This document shows positions 22,605 through 34,300 of a stretch of DNA of 64,000 bases, one piece after another (the first letter of the stretch is position 1; the number at the start of each line of letters is the position of its first letter). This DNA comes from Dendrolimus kikuchii. Its lineage: Eukaryota > Arthropoda > Insecta > Lepidoptera > Lasiocampidae. Under the pieces are notes generated by a model. It was not told the origin of the DNA. It worked only from the letters and a program-made list of their open reading frames with translations, and ran no database searches. Location: contig CM034407.1 of NCBI GenBank assembly GCA_019925095.2, forward strand, positions 7,442,710 to 7,506,709. Reading direction: 5' to 3'. The translations under genes and the position numbers were made by a program.

Positions 22605-22763
22605 AAACTTCAACGGACAAGTGAAAAAACGAATCGCAACAAAATTTTAACTTGAAGTTTTACGGACAGGTTTTCAAATTGGACAAGTACATTAACAATA
22701 TGCCCGTAAAACTTCAAGTTAAAACTTTGTTGCGTTCGTTTTTCTACTTGTCCGTTGAAGTTT
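22605..22763. mobile_element. Palindromic MITE, 159 bp
   Basis: Left arm 22605-22667 and right arm 22702-22763 are reverse complements over about 62 bp with roughly four mismatches and one indel. Each arm starts AAACTTCAACGGACAAG and has TTTTAACTTGAAGTTTTACG inside. The loop is about 34 nt. There is no coding capacity. It is a foldback-type miniature element. The superfamily is unknown because no clear target duplication could be read. Confidence 0.8.
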
Positions 22764-23277
22764 CACTTCAAACTATGTGTCCCAGCACACATTTCGATTT
22801 TTCGCAGGTTTACTGCAAATTATGATTTGGTTAGTTTAGGTACATTTTAATTAATGCATTTTTTATTTAAACAAAAAAATATTTTATCAAACTAAAAAAC
22901 TGAATTCGATCCGGAACCATTAAAAACATCCGATAGTCTACTCTAACATTATGCCGCCTCTCACTAAGTCCAGTCTAAATTTATGCCGCTCTTCTACGCG
23001 GCCGTAACGCTTTTTCGTGACAGGAAAATCTTAAGACCCCGTCTATGTAGAAGTTTCAGTTCAAAAATTAAACATATTCTTAAGACAATTCAAGCTAAGT
23101 TGAAATATATCAGCGACCCAAGGATTCTTTTTGTCAAAAAGCAAAATAAGTAGTAAATAAATTCACTTTACAAATGAAACAATATGAGAAATAAATCTCA
23201 ACTGTTATTAATAAAGCGATTTATTGGGGTTTATTTCTCTCTTTAAACAATATTTTTTTTTTTATTATATAACAATA
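22764..23277. other. AT-rich stretch, nothing recognised
   Basis: No coding or repeat feature was identified. Confidence 0.45.
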
Positions 23278-23281
23278 TTAT

Positions 23282-24205
23282 TGTTACAACTTAGACCCCG
23301 GCAAAGACAAATTCCACCTGTAAAAGCACATTTTATTTCCTGTCGGCATTTGGAATGACTGTAATCCTTTTATGATCGTCTACTTTTGTTCACTTATTTA
23401 TTGGCATACATTTCTAAGTTATTGTGGAGAACAGCCTATTGTTCTATTGTACTCGCTCATTAAAATCATTAACCAGGCGTTGCGGATTACGATTACAAGC
23501 TAATTCTAGGAAAATGTGCCGATCTTGTTGGGCACATTTTGCTTTTTTGAAGTATAAAACGACGGCCTGATGGAGAGAGCAGGCAGTTGGGCTACAACTA
23601 CGAAACGGGCGTGACGTGTGTACAATCGGGAATCTAATAGTAACGGACTTTGGGCCTTTTATTGAATTACGACCTTCTGCATTACGTTTGGATTTGTTGT
23701 GTTCGGTTATATTTGTACCTGTGTTATACGTGTTTGTATAGTTCTAATATACTCTATAATAATTCTAACGGAGTGACGCTCGCGGACCGCGTTCGTAATA
23801 CCGAAGTAAGAAAGAGAGTTGGTCTGAAAGAGAGTGTCGGGGTGAAGGTAAGGAAAGGAATGCTCCGGTGGTTCGGGTATGTGGAAAGAATGCATGATGA
23901 AAGAATGACTAAACAGATATACAATGCAAAAGTGGATGGATGCAGAAGTCGTGGAAAGCCACGACACACCTTCCATGATCAAATTGATCGTGTACTAGCA
24001 GAAGGTGATGTCAGGAGCCTTAAGAACAGAGAGCGTGCATGACAAGAGTTATGAATGTCAAAGAAGCAAGTGAGGTGTGTAAGAATAAGTCTAAATGGCG
24101 CTCTGTTGTTCGTGACTACCCCGCAAGGGAACTGGCGTGAAGTTATGTATGAATGTATGTATAATTCTAACAGCATTTTAATTCGAGTCCCGCTAACTCG
24201 TAACA
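23282..24205 (+). mobile_element. Solo LTR, copy 3, split by an RTE-like insertion
   Basis: TGTTAC...GTAACA ends are flanked by TTAT at 23278-23281 and 24206-24209. It has a plus-strand TATAAAA at 23553-23559. Removing the insertion (23770-24160) and one copy of its duplication leaves about 522 bp collinear with the LTRs at 2665 and 3802, in opposite orientation. No internal retrotransposon sequence is present. Confidence 0.82.
23770..24160 (+). mobile_element. RTE-like LINE tail, copy 5 (391 bp), nested in a solo LTR
   Basis: It begins at GGAGTGACGCTCGCGG (the GVTLADR segment) and ends in an (ATGT)n tail. It is flanked by ATAATTCTAAC at 23759-23769 and 24161-24171. The target sequence matches uninterrupted LTR sequence in the other two copies, so the LTR was there first. 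The long frame entering from LTR sequence (23650-24042) is a chance fusion. Confidence 0.92.
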
Positions 24206-24480
24206 TTATGTTTGCTTCACTCGTCGCAGTAATCAGTTCAAATAAGAGGGACAATCCGTGATTTCGCCAACCAACGGTCAAATTGCGCGGGAGTTGGAGT
24301 GAATTTATTCTTTCTTCTTTCTTCGTTCTTACTTTTTTTATGTAATTTGCAAACTCATAATTTTTGAGTTATTTGTTTTATTAAGCGTGCGATATGTAGC
24401 TCGCAAAATTAGCAAGTAAAAGTGGTAGTGGCCCGGTCACGTCTGTCGCAGGACTGACGGCCGATAGAGCAAATGTTTTT

Positions 24481-24764
24481 ATTTTTATTTCATTGAATGA
24501 GTTCAGCAGACAGGCAGACGGCCCTTTGCAACACCAAAGGTGCTACAAATGCGCTACTGCCCTTTTAAGGGAGACTGGAACCTAGTCACTAAAGCCTGAA
24601 CACAAATCAAGGTTGTTATGACGGCATACTCTAGACCAGGGTTGGTAGCCATCCAATTGGGAAAATACCCAACCACCTGGCTGTGGGTTGTTTTGTCGCC
24701 TTTTACGACAGGCCGCCTGGCCGCAGGAAATTTTATTCTTTCTCCGTTCCTGCACGAATACATA
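24481..24764 (-). repeat. Repeat A copy with internal deletion
   Basis: Tail-side GAGTTCAGCAGACAGGCAGA is followed by TTTGCAACACCAAAGG. The block from the GATGGAAAGCGG element to GGACA is missing, and the remainder is intact. Confidence 0.82.
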
Positions 24765-24767
24765 GCG

Positions 24768-24910
24768 GAGGATGCCCTCCGACCCGGTAGACCGACGACC
24801 TGCATAAGATCACCGGGAGGGACTGGATGAGGAAGGTGGGTGACCGGGTCTTGTAGGGCAGACTTGGGGAGGCCTACGTCCAGGAATGGACAGCGATGGG
24901 TTGAAGAAGA
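24768..24910 (+). pseudogene. RTE-type LINE C-terminal scrap
   Basis: The plus strand has GACCCGGTAGACCGACGACC (GRPT), GGGACTGGATGAGG (WMR) and CTTGGGGAGGCCTACGTCCA (LGEAYVQ), the same module as 62361-62146, with frameshifts. It abuts the repeat A copy. Confidence 0.6.
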
Positions 24911-25425
24911 AGAAGCCAATCTAAAAACTTATTTTGAATAGGCACCGACGCAGCTCAACGGATTTCAATGAAAGTTTTGGAGAACGAAACAGGAATTTTA
25001 TCTTTTATCTTATATTGCTATATCTTGCAGAGTTCAGAAGACGTAAATATGATGTCTAAGTCCCGCATGAACGAAGTGTCAGCCATAGCTAATTCTTACT
25101 ACACTATGCTAGTTCTCAGTTCCTCACACAAAAGATTTCTTCTATATATGTACGCATTATATAACACTATATCCGTAAGTGTATTATCTTGAAAGCAAAA
25201 ATCAAGATTTTATTCTTAAGACTGTATTATTGCGCATGCTTGGATATTTAGCCACGCCCATACAAACAGAGAAAGACGATCTTTTCACGCTTCAGCCGAC
25301 AAAGAGCCTCATTTAGTGCTGGCACAGACGAAACTTTTAGTTTTATATTTAAATGTTATTGTATAAATTATTGCAGTAACAGAAGTGCAAAACATATAGT
25401 TTATTAACAATAAAAATGTAGTTTT
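24911..25425. other. AT-rich stretch, nothing recognised
   Basis: A 74-codon frame (24968-25192) shows no domain or splice context. Confidence 0.4.
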
Positions 25426-25429
25426 TCAA

Positions 25430-25520
25430 ACTCGCGTATCAAACTATGTGAGTTCGATTCCTGGACCCAAAACATGTACCACTTAGGGAGACTTCTGATC
25501 CGTTGTGCATATTGTTATAG
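25430..25520 (+). repeat. tRNA-derived SINE scrap
   Basis: GAGTTCGATTCCTGG near 25449 matches an RNA polymerase III B box (GGTTCGANTCC). No matching A box or foldable cloverleaf is found, so it is not a tRNA gene. Confidence 0.3.
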
Positions 25521-25917
25521 TTGATGAAGAAAAACATTATGGTGAAAACCGTAGCATGTGTACTGTTCGTTCACTACTAGTAATACTACAATGTATGTAC
25601 TAAAAGGGAAGCCTTAGAGCGTTTTTGGGCTAATATTATTTATAAATGGATGTGTATTTAAATAAATAATAACAACATTGGTTGTGCTAGTACTGACCAG
25701 AGCTGACATAAGTGTTGGCAACACCAACAAATTTGACTTTGTCACATAAAAATTTTCCTTCAACATGTAATGGTGCTAATTTAGTATATTAATGAAATAT
25801 ATCTCGTGGTGCACTTTCTACCCTTTTCATTACTAATTTTGAGTTAATCAATAACTACAAAAGTACACTTTTATTTGTTGTGTAATTAAAAGAACACTAT
25901 AAAATATTTATTATTAA

Positions 25918-26361
25918 CTAGCTGACCCGGCTAACTTCGTACCGCCTCATCTGTGATTGACATGATTTCTGAACGACGAACTGACGAACATCAAACATTT
26001 GACATTCAAAACAAAAAAAAACGAAAAATACCTTCACTTTTACACTTTTAAATTAAATTTGATTTCTGAACGACTTCTAAATTTAATTGACTTCTAAACG
26101 ACGGGATGAAAATCAAATGGTTAACAGGTATGAATAGTTTCTAAGGGAAAGCGAAATTCTTGAAATTGACGTGTAACTTTGTTATGAATAAATGATTTCT
26201 GATTTCTGTGGTTTTTACTATATTCTAAGCATTTTTTCATACTTACTCATCATTTAAACCTTCCCTGGACTTCCACAAATAATTCAATACCAAAATTAGC
26301 CAAATCAGTCAAGCCGTTTTAGCGAGACTAACGAACAGCAATTGATTTTTATATATATAGA
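25918..26361 (-). mobile_element. Helitron-like non-autonomous element, family H2, copy 1
   Basis: On the minus strand it starts TCTATATATATAAAAATCAA and ends GCCGGGTCAGCTAG, 444 bp, preceded by A and followed by T. It shares TTCGTACCGCCTCA, GATTTCTGAACGACTTC, ATTAGCCAAATCAGTC and GAGACTAACGAACAGCAATT with the copy at 50243-50683. It has no coding region. Confidence 0.72.
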
Positions 26362-26938
26362 TTCATGACTGTTTTAACTGAACCACTGTATAAAAATCAT
26401 AATATAATATTCGAAATTTAAAGACATTAAAATAATAAAACGTTTGTAGATATAAACATTGTTAGTTACATAGGTAAAATATAATATAACAAAGTTGAAG
26501 TTCTTTATAGTTATATTAGTTTTTTACTATTAAAATGCTCAGTTATGTAAAAACAGTAACAAAATAGTGCTTGAGCTGGAACGTAAAACCGCGTTTCAAT
26601 TTTACTCCCATTTATATAGGTAGGTACATGTTTCAAGATCATAGATGCATGCATAAAATGTGGTAAGATGCATGAGCATGTATACGAAAACGCATCGTCT
26701 GTGACGACTCTAAAACATGATTGATTTCAGATAAACTGGAATGATAATCGAAATAAAAGGTTTCGTGTATTGAATAATATTTTGTGAGTTTTGGGATTCA
26801 GGCAATCCATAATCATTTTCGATGTGATTTGATTTCTTTGGTTGTGTCCGACAAATGACATGGCCATTCAATTTAATCAAGAAAAAATGTCTTTTTTTAG
26901 ATTTTCATATTGATATTTAATTTTGTTTATTACTGGAC
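26362..26938. other. AT-rich stretch, nothing recognised
   Basis: Plain AT-rich sequence without detected repeats. Confidence 0.45.
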
Positions 26939-26939
26939 T

Positions 26940-27120
26940 AAAGAAGACAGGCAGACGGCCTAACTGATGGAAAGCGGTAAGCCTGTGGGCGTTTACAACA
27001 CCAGAGATGTCACCAACGCGCTGCTGAAGAAAGAAATAAATTTTATGACATCTCACCTAAAACCTCAGCTGTGAGCTCGTTCCAAACCTCCACGGCGTGC
27101 AAGAAAAACGTTCTTGAGAA
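26940..27120 (-). repeat. Repeat B fragment
   Basis: GACAGGCAGACGGCCTAACT, GATGGAAAGCGG, GGCGTTTACAACACCAGAG and CGTGCAAGAAAAACGTTCTT match the tail-side half of repeat B copies, including 34975-35340. Confidence 0.5.
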
Positions 27121-27340
27121 CTTTGACTTTAACAATTCATTTAACAGAAATATTTGTATATCTCATAAAGACATGAATTCGAATAAGACTGATAGACTTC
27201 AGTATCCTAGTCAATTTTGTTTTACAATCTTCAGTTTTGCCCCTAAGCTTTTTAAATGCAATAGATGAGTATCTATTACATTTAAATAGGCTTATTGTTT
27301 TCTCTTTAAATTTGTAGTTTTGTTTGGCCTTCAGTACTTA

Positions 27341-28068
27341 ACTAATGTTTATATACATGTATAATGTATGTAATTTACATTACTAATGTTTATGTACATC
27401 CATAATGTATGTAATTTACATTACTAATGTTTATATACATGTATAATGTATGTAATTTACATTACTAATGTTTATATACATGTATAATGTATGTAATTTA
27501 CATTACTAATGTTTATGTACACGTATAATGTATGTAATTTACATTACTAATGTTTATGTACATCTATAATGTATGTATTTTACATTTCTAATGTTTATGT
27601 ACACGTATAACGTATGTAATTTACATTACTAATGTTTATGTACATGTATAATGTATGTAATTTACATTACTAATGTTTATGTACATGTATAATGTATGTA
27701 ATTTACATTACTAATGTTTATGTACATGTATAATGTATGTAATTTACATTGCTAATGTTTATGTACATGTATAATGTATGTAATTTACATTACTAATGTT
27801 TATGTACATATATACTGTATGTAATTTACATTACTAATGTTTATGTACATGTATAATGTATGTAATTTACATTACTAATGTTTATGTACATGTATAATGT
27901 ATGTAATTTACATTACTAATGTTTATGTACATCTATAATAATGTATGTAATTTACATTTCTAATGTTTATGTACATGTATAATGTATGTAATTTACATTA
28001 CTAATGTTTATGTACATGTATAATGTATGTAATTTACATTACTAATGTTTATGTAAATGTATAATGTA
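27341..28068. repeat. Minisatellite, 41-bp unit, 17 full copies plus a partial
   Basis: The unit starts ACTAATGTTTATRTACATGT and ends GTAATTTACATT. Full units run from 27341 to 28040, and an 18th is broken at about 28068. Almost all units are 41 bp; one near 27932 has a 3-bp ATA insertion. Each unit contains ATGTAATTTACAT, an inverted repeat around one base, and TACATGTA, a perfect palindrome. There is no spacer-repeat alternation, so it is not a CRISPR array. Confidence 0.95.
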
Positions 28069-29484
28069 ATTGCAGTGCAAGCGGTGTACACGATAATTAG
28101 TTTTTACATTATGATGTTAAAACCTAATTGATGTAATAACCTGTTGATGATCCTTAAATAAATATTAGAAATTTATGAAATTTACAACATAGGGAAGATG
28201 TTAATTAAAACTTTAAATATATGATTGAATTCAATTAAAAATACGTTTTTAATTAAATAATGAGATGTCGATTGAAGGTTTTATTTATTCCTTTAGTATT
28301 AATATTAATAAATGCTACATATATAAATCGTAGCAGCTTAGTGACCAACATATACGTATCTGATTCCAATGATGCGGCTTCAAGTCCTGGTCAGGAAGCA
28401 TATTATTACAATTACCACATATTAATGATGATGAATAACATCATAATGGAAACTGCATATCGTGATAATCGATGAGCGAAACCCGCCACTTTACCTTAGT
28501 GAAGCGTAGTGGAGTTTTGCGTTACGTTCCTCTTAGAATAGAAAGGCCCGAACTCGGCAGTAAGGCTTTTATGGTCTAATAATATTATTTATTTATAATA
28601 AATATATAATTGAAAACACACGGTTTGATAATAAAATTTAAGGTATTGTAAATCGTGTACTAAACGGTATATTTAATCATTAAAATGATTAGCTGTCTTA
28701 CTAATTAAAGAAACTCAAACAACAGTGATAGTATAGCAAAATTCACAAAAATGTTGTTAAGTAAACAAAAGAAGTGAAACTACTTGAGTCTTCAAAAAAA
28801 CTACGAACTTCCTACTATCACTTTTCACGGATTTTTCCCAAGGAACTTCAATTCATTAAAGGAAAAAGTTGGCGTTTTAATTAAAGATATTCCGCCGAAA
28901 CACGCCCATAGAGCCTTAACTCACTGAGACGCGGTTGGCTTATTTTTTTTCGGCTCACTCATTCCCGCCTCTGTGACCCACCCAAACAAACAGAATAGTA
29001 CTTTGAAAACAATTCTCCTAAAACTTAAATAACAAGCTTTTGCGTTATAGCATACAGCTCAAAATCAATCTCATCGCAAGGGCAGATATGACCTTCTAAA
29101 TTTGAATTCGAACTTTCAGTTCATTTCATGAGAGTGGAGAAAGCCAGGAGCTGAATAGCGTCAGTTCACCGCGAGCTTTCGCGAGGGTAGTTCGTTAAGA
29201 GGGTGGTTTTCTACACCTCACGTTTAATAACGGAAAACTTTACGAGAGAAAGTAGCTAGTGTTGAGATTTATTGTGATCACAGACTTATGTGATGGTGGG
29301 CACGAGATAATTTATTAATTTAGGTGAGTTAATAGCGAGTAATTAAATTAATTTATTTTATAATTACACAAATATAATAATGTATCGCTTTTCTCGTTTA
29401 TCAATTTAAATTCATAGTTATAAAAAGATGAAATATATCTTTGAATAAATTTTAAAACAATATCTATACAGACAAACAAAATCT
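28069..29484. other. AT-rich stretch with a possible non-coding first exon near 29130-29325
   Basis: 28330-28410 has a weak SINE-like segment (GATGCGGCTTCAAGTCCTGG). The 71-codon frame at 28260-28475 runs through it and is not convincing. 28890-29325 is GC-richer, with TTTAG|GTGAGTTAAT near 29323 as a donor-like end. It could be a promoter plus 5' UTR exon on the plus strand, but no coding exon can be linked. Confidence 0.25.
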
Positions 29485-29755
29485 ATATTCTTCTTCATCT
29501 TCTGTCTTCTCTTCTGATAAATAAAATTGAAATATCTGTTTGTAATGTCTAAAATAACAGCTCCTTACTAAATTGCTATGAAAGTACAGTACTACTTATG
29601 GCAAAAAATCAATTTACGGCTGGACCGATTTTGATGGGACTTTCACTGGCAGATAGCTGGTGTTATAAGGAGTATATTAAGCTACTTTTGTTTAAAAAAA
29701 ATTTACAGTACCGCGAAAAAAAAATCCACACGAACGAAGTCGTGGGCACAGCTAG
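29485..29755 (+). mobile_element. Helitron-like element, family H5 (5' end uncertain)
   Basis: It ends CGAAGTCGTGGGCACAGCTAG followed by T, with AAATTGCTATGAAAGTAC and GGACCGATTTTGATGG inside. The 5' TC is probably at 29485 (after an A-run) but is not certain. Confidence 0.5.
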
Positions 29756-30303
29756 TATTAAATGAAAAATTAAATCAAACCGGTTGGTGAAAATTTTCAA
29801 ATTGTTATAAAAGTATTTTAATGGGTGGGTATATTTATTGGAGTTTGAAATTGTAATTTTAACTATGTATCATATTTACTTACAACCTGGCTTAGAACGT
29901 AATTTTACTTGCTCTTCAGCAACAGTTATTTCAATTACAGTAAAACAATAATAATTAAAAGACTTAAATAATGTGCCTAATAAGCCTAATTAAATATTTT
30001 AATGTTGATAACTATTTTTTTTTTAATTTTAAGCATTAAATTTTGTCTTAAATAAATAGTCGCTGAATATTCAAACAGTGATTGGAATTTAAATAAAAAA
30101 TCCGCTATTGAATATACTAAGCAAAATTCTTTCAGAAGTTTTAAAAGTTCAGTTAAGTAAAAAAGGTTTTGTAGGAGAGTAAATAATGCGTAAAATTTCA
30201 AAACAACACCTAAAAGCTATACAATATCGCTGATAATAAAATGGTGAACATTTAAAATTCTAGCGTTTTGAATATATATTATATAAACAAATATAGTGCA
30301 TAA
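29756..30303. other. AT-rich stretch, nothing recognised
   Basis: No coding or repeat feature was identified. Weak frames are chance. Confidence 0.45.
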
Positions 30304-30630
30304 TCTATATATACAAAAGAAAGATGTGTTAGTTACACTATTTATAACTCAAGAACGGCTAAACTGATTTGGCTGAAAATTGGTGGGGAGGTAGCTTAGG
30401 ACCAGGAGACGGACATAGGATACTTTTTATCCCGTTGGAACCGGTAGGTGGCGCTGAGATCGGATTCTAGAATCCTCCTAATCACCTGGAGTGATTTTGA
30501 TGATTTTGTTTTTGTGTGTTTGAGTGGGTCCTCGGATGGTTTAAATCCACAATTGGAACCGGTAGGTGGTGCTGGGATCGGGGCCTAGATTTTTATTTTT
30601 TCAGAGCAGGACGTCTGCCGGGGCCGCTAG
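30304..30630 (+). mobile_element. Helitron-like element, family H3
   Basis: A 327-bp unit starting TCTATATATACAAAAG and ending GGGGCCGCTAG, with A before and T after. GGAACCGGTAGGTGG occurs twice inside, each followed by a GATCGG block, so the family has an internal tandem duplication. Partial inverted copies lie at 54876-55080 and 45705-45875. Confidence 0.68.
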
Positions 30631-30842
30631 TAATTACATAAAAAACGAAAACGTTGGTATTTGATACTTTCAAAGTAATTAAGAGCATTCATTCCCAATA
30701 ACACTAACAGAGTTTTTCTTGTTTAAACAATACACATGTTTTTAACTTTTAGATATGTACAAAACTTAATAGGTGTGTGTGTGTGTGTATGTTACTTATA
30801 TCTTTTACTTACAAAATCCATAAAAAAATAATATTTCAATTA

Positions 30843-31083
30843 CATACATACATACATACATAACTTCACGCCAGTTCCCTTGCGGGGTAGGCACGAACAA
30901 CAGAGTGCCATTTAGGCTTATTCTTACGCACCTCACTTGCCTCTTTAACATTCATAACTCTTCTCATGCAAGCTCGTCTGTTCTTAAGGCTCCTGACATC
31001 ACCTTCTGCTAGTACACGATCAATTTGATCATGGAAGGTGTGTCGTGGCCTTCCACGACTTCTGCATCCATCCAATATCCATC
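30843..31083 (-). mobile_element. RTE-like LINE tail, copy 6 (241 bp)
   Basis: A minus-strand copy beginning at the DGCRSRGRPRHTF segment, with an intact 69-codon frame to the ORF2 stop. The (CATA)n tail is at the low coordinate. It is flanked by TAATATTTCAATTA at 30829-30842 and 31084-31097, a perfect 14-bp duplication and the longest of the family here. Confidence 0.92.
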
Positions 31084-31097
31084 TAATATTTCAATTA

Positions 31098-31387
31098 GAT
31101 ACAACAAATTGCCCATAGGTGATCAAAAAATAAAAAAACTACAATTTAGTTTAAATATATATTCGAAAAGCCTGAAAATATATACAATATGATAGAAACA
31201 GACCATTTTTTGAATAATCACGAGAGAATGACGTTTGGTTTTGATTTATACGACAGAAATTCAATATTACAATACAGCTTGTGTTATTACGAAGAAAATT
31301 TCAAAACGACCTAGTTAGTTTAAAGAGAAATAACTTAAATGAGGGATACAAGTATATCTAATGCAAAATTTAGCATGATTACTATAA
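31098..31387. other. 3' flank of the silk-type gene
   Basis: AT-rich, and probably includes the short 3' UTR of the minus-strand gene. No other feature was found. Confidence 0.4.
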
Positions 31388-31393
31388 ATTTAT
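31388..31393 (-). terminator. Poly(A) signal AATAAA overlapping the stop codon
   Basis: Minus-strand AATAAA starts inside the last sense codon (CAA) and includes the TAA stop of the fibrohexamerin-like gene. The 3' UTR would then be very short. A further downstream signal cannot be excluded. Confidence 0.45.
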
Positions 31394-34300
31394 TGGCCAA
31401 AGACTAAACTCTCCAAATTGTAGGAGCCATGCTGTATATTCTCTCCGATGTCACAAATGACAGCTTGGATCAAGGATCCCATGACTATAGCTGATTGTGT
31501 CACCCAAGCCGATTCGGCGTTGGTCCGCAAATTAGCATTCGCACTCTTGATAGCACGTTGTACTGTTGGATCTGAGATAAAAAAACAATTATGATGATAA
31601 GATGATGTTTTATTGTGCAGCCTTGTTTTCAAACAGTAATAGTTGTTAAAAATGAACTAAAGTTGTAGTATATTGATTAGTTTTTAACATAATATTGGGT
31701 GTTTGTGCTGAAGATCTCAATTAACTCTCTCATTTGACGAAAGTCAAAGACCTACAATCTGGTTGAGAATTCCGTTACATTGGTCCGTATTTGTCTCAGA
31801 AGCTTTTACGTTTGAACATTATTTTGAAATATATGAATATTCTTGAATATTTTGCATAGGCTATATTAATATATAATGCCAAGCCGTATTTAAGAAGAAA
31901 AATAAAAAAACATAATCTAACATCTAGTATACATAATAACTTCCTGATACCAATATCAAATTTTTGATTTTGTATCAAAATTCTACCGCGCAGCTTTCTG
32001 TTATTAAAAGGTCACGGCATATACCTAAGGTGGCGGGGAGGATTGTAATGAAGGATATTGTGACGAGTTATTTCATTGTCATCAGGCAATCATTGTTCAC
32101 CACTGAACAGTGGCCTAGCTTGCTCCACATATCATGGTGGAAATATAAGAGATCAAAATTTATATAGATAAGCCATAATGTTTCAAGTAAGATATCCAGA
32201 ACAAAAACTGATGAAAACTCCAATACCAATAAGACGCCCTACAGGATGTTTTTAAGAATAATAAAGTATATTTACTCATTCGTTCTTCATTCAACGATTA
32301 ATTAGGATATATTTACCAGAGCTGTGCATGATTTTGGGTCCCATAGTTAAACTCAAGTGTCCACCAAGATGTGTGGAAGTTTCGCTTCTCGCCCAGCGAA
32401 CGGTGTTTCCATTGATAGGAATAGTGGTCGTCAGAGTCACGGAGTCTGTAATAAAAAACCTTACCTTAAAGTAAGTTTCAAAAAGCAAATTTGTACAAGA
32501 CTTTTTCTTTAGTAAATCTCTAAAAGATAATATTGGAAATGAATCTAATAATAAAATGGACCTAGGAACGTATCAAGTAGAGAAAGAAATAGGAAAGGGG
32601 ACGGCGATTCAACTTTAGGATGATTATGTCTACAAAGAAACTTTTGGAATTGATATTTCGAGTATTTTCTTTAATAATGCGAAAGGCCAATACCGTAAAC
32701 CATCTTGTAGAAGTCTTCAAGTTCGAGCGGTTCCTTATCTTTCCTTTGGAACCTAACAACAGCGTGAGGACTGTACTTGACGATTTTGTCGAAATATGCT
32801 ACGATGACAAGGTTGCCAGTGATCTTATTGATGCTAGAAGAAGAAACAGGCATAGTTTTAAGAAACGAGAAAAGAAGAACATATTAGATAAAACAATCTC
32901 AGTAATTTAAGCATATTGTACTAACAATGAGTATGTTAATGACCCAAATAGATTCTGATGATGAATAATTAATAGAATAGCATGATTACTATATTTGATC
33001 GACTCGGACGAATTTGCTTTTAGTTATGCGTTAAATTTAATTTATATTTAAAAATTTTAATATCATTGTTTTAAATATTAAGATAGTTATTTCACACTTT
33101 ATTATACTAACACTATATTTTATTGCACCCTGTATTGAGACAACTACGCTAGATGTTACTTGTAACGATGCATCATAATTTTATAATCATTCGTATAAAC
33201 TTGTGGATTTATGTATGGTACTCAGCTTAAATATGAAATTGAAAGCAAACTTAGTTATGATTTTTTTCATTTGCCTACAGGACTAAAAAGACGTGTAATA
33301 TTAATAATAGCCCATAATCCTTTTCCTGCTGGGCTTGGAGCTCCAAATGTTTTAGGGAAAAATCTAATTACCTCAACAATTGGTGACTCAAAAATTGTTT
33401 TAAATAAACTGTTTTAATGTTCTAATTGTTCATTTAAAACAATTTTCTTTGAAAGCGTTTTTTAACTTGAACTTTTCAACATTTTGTACTTCAGGAAGCT
33501 ATACTTTTTATGACGAACACATTTCAAATTTAACAATTGTTCTGTTTTGATATTTAGGTAACTTAATAATACTTACTAAATATCCTTAAGCATGGAATTA
33601 CTGGTACCCCTAAACTCGACATTATTGTAAATAACAGACATATTCGATGCAGGAAGTCTAGTCCTAAATCTCTTTAAGACAATTGGGTCAGGTATCTTTC
33701 CTGAAGGAGGCTTGCAGTTACCGTATTTCATGACCCAACTTCTTATGCAGTTCATGTCTCCATGACACGGTCTTGCAGCTCCAACATCGATCGCCGATGG
33801 ATCATGGGATCCACTGTAGCCATGACCCCCATGCCCATAGTTATCATAACCACTTCTGTAGTCATGGCTGCGGTCCAATCCATAGTATCTCTCAGATCTG
33901 TCGTATCCATGATCTGCAAATTAATATCCATCCGTACTAATATTGTAAATGGGAAAGTAACTCTTTTTGTTTGTTACATTTTCACTACAGGAATAACAGC
34001 CTATACCAACGTTCCTAATTTGCAGAAAATTAAAGTCCTCATATCAATAAATAAAATTGAAATGTCAAATTTAAATTCAAAATAATTTACACTGGAGAAC
34101 ACTTTTTGAAGGTCACACATGTAAATCAAAATTTAAATCTAATTCCTATTCTATGTACACCGCTTCGTAACGTGTTACCGCTGTTGAAAGGAGAAGTGGC
34201 AAGAAACTCCCCAGCAAAAAGGCCAAGCTAAAAAAATTTTTGCTTCACAATTATTTATATATCACAGGCCCATTTTTTAAATACATATAGAAGTTGTATT

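Noticed and set aside
23650..24042. 130-codon ORF as a real fused gene
   Set aside because: It begins in LTR sequence and continues into the inserted LINE tail across a target-duplication junction. The frame is accidental.
27341..28068. CRISPR-like regular array
   Set aside because: The units are contiguous 41-bp tandem repeats without unique spacers or neighbouring cas genes, and the genome is eukaryotic. It is a minisatellite.
28260..28475. 71-codon ORF with a signal-peptide-like start
   Set aside because: The middle overlaps a SINE-like segment, codon use is not biased, and no splice or promoter support is seen.
32562..32759. Separate minus-strand gene
   Set aside because: It begins inside exon 3 of the silk-type gene in another frame and continues into intron 3.
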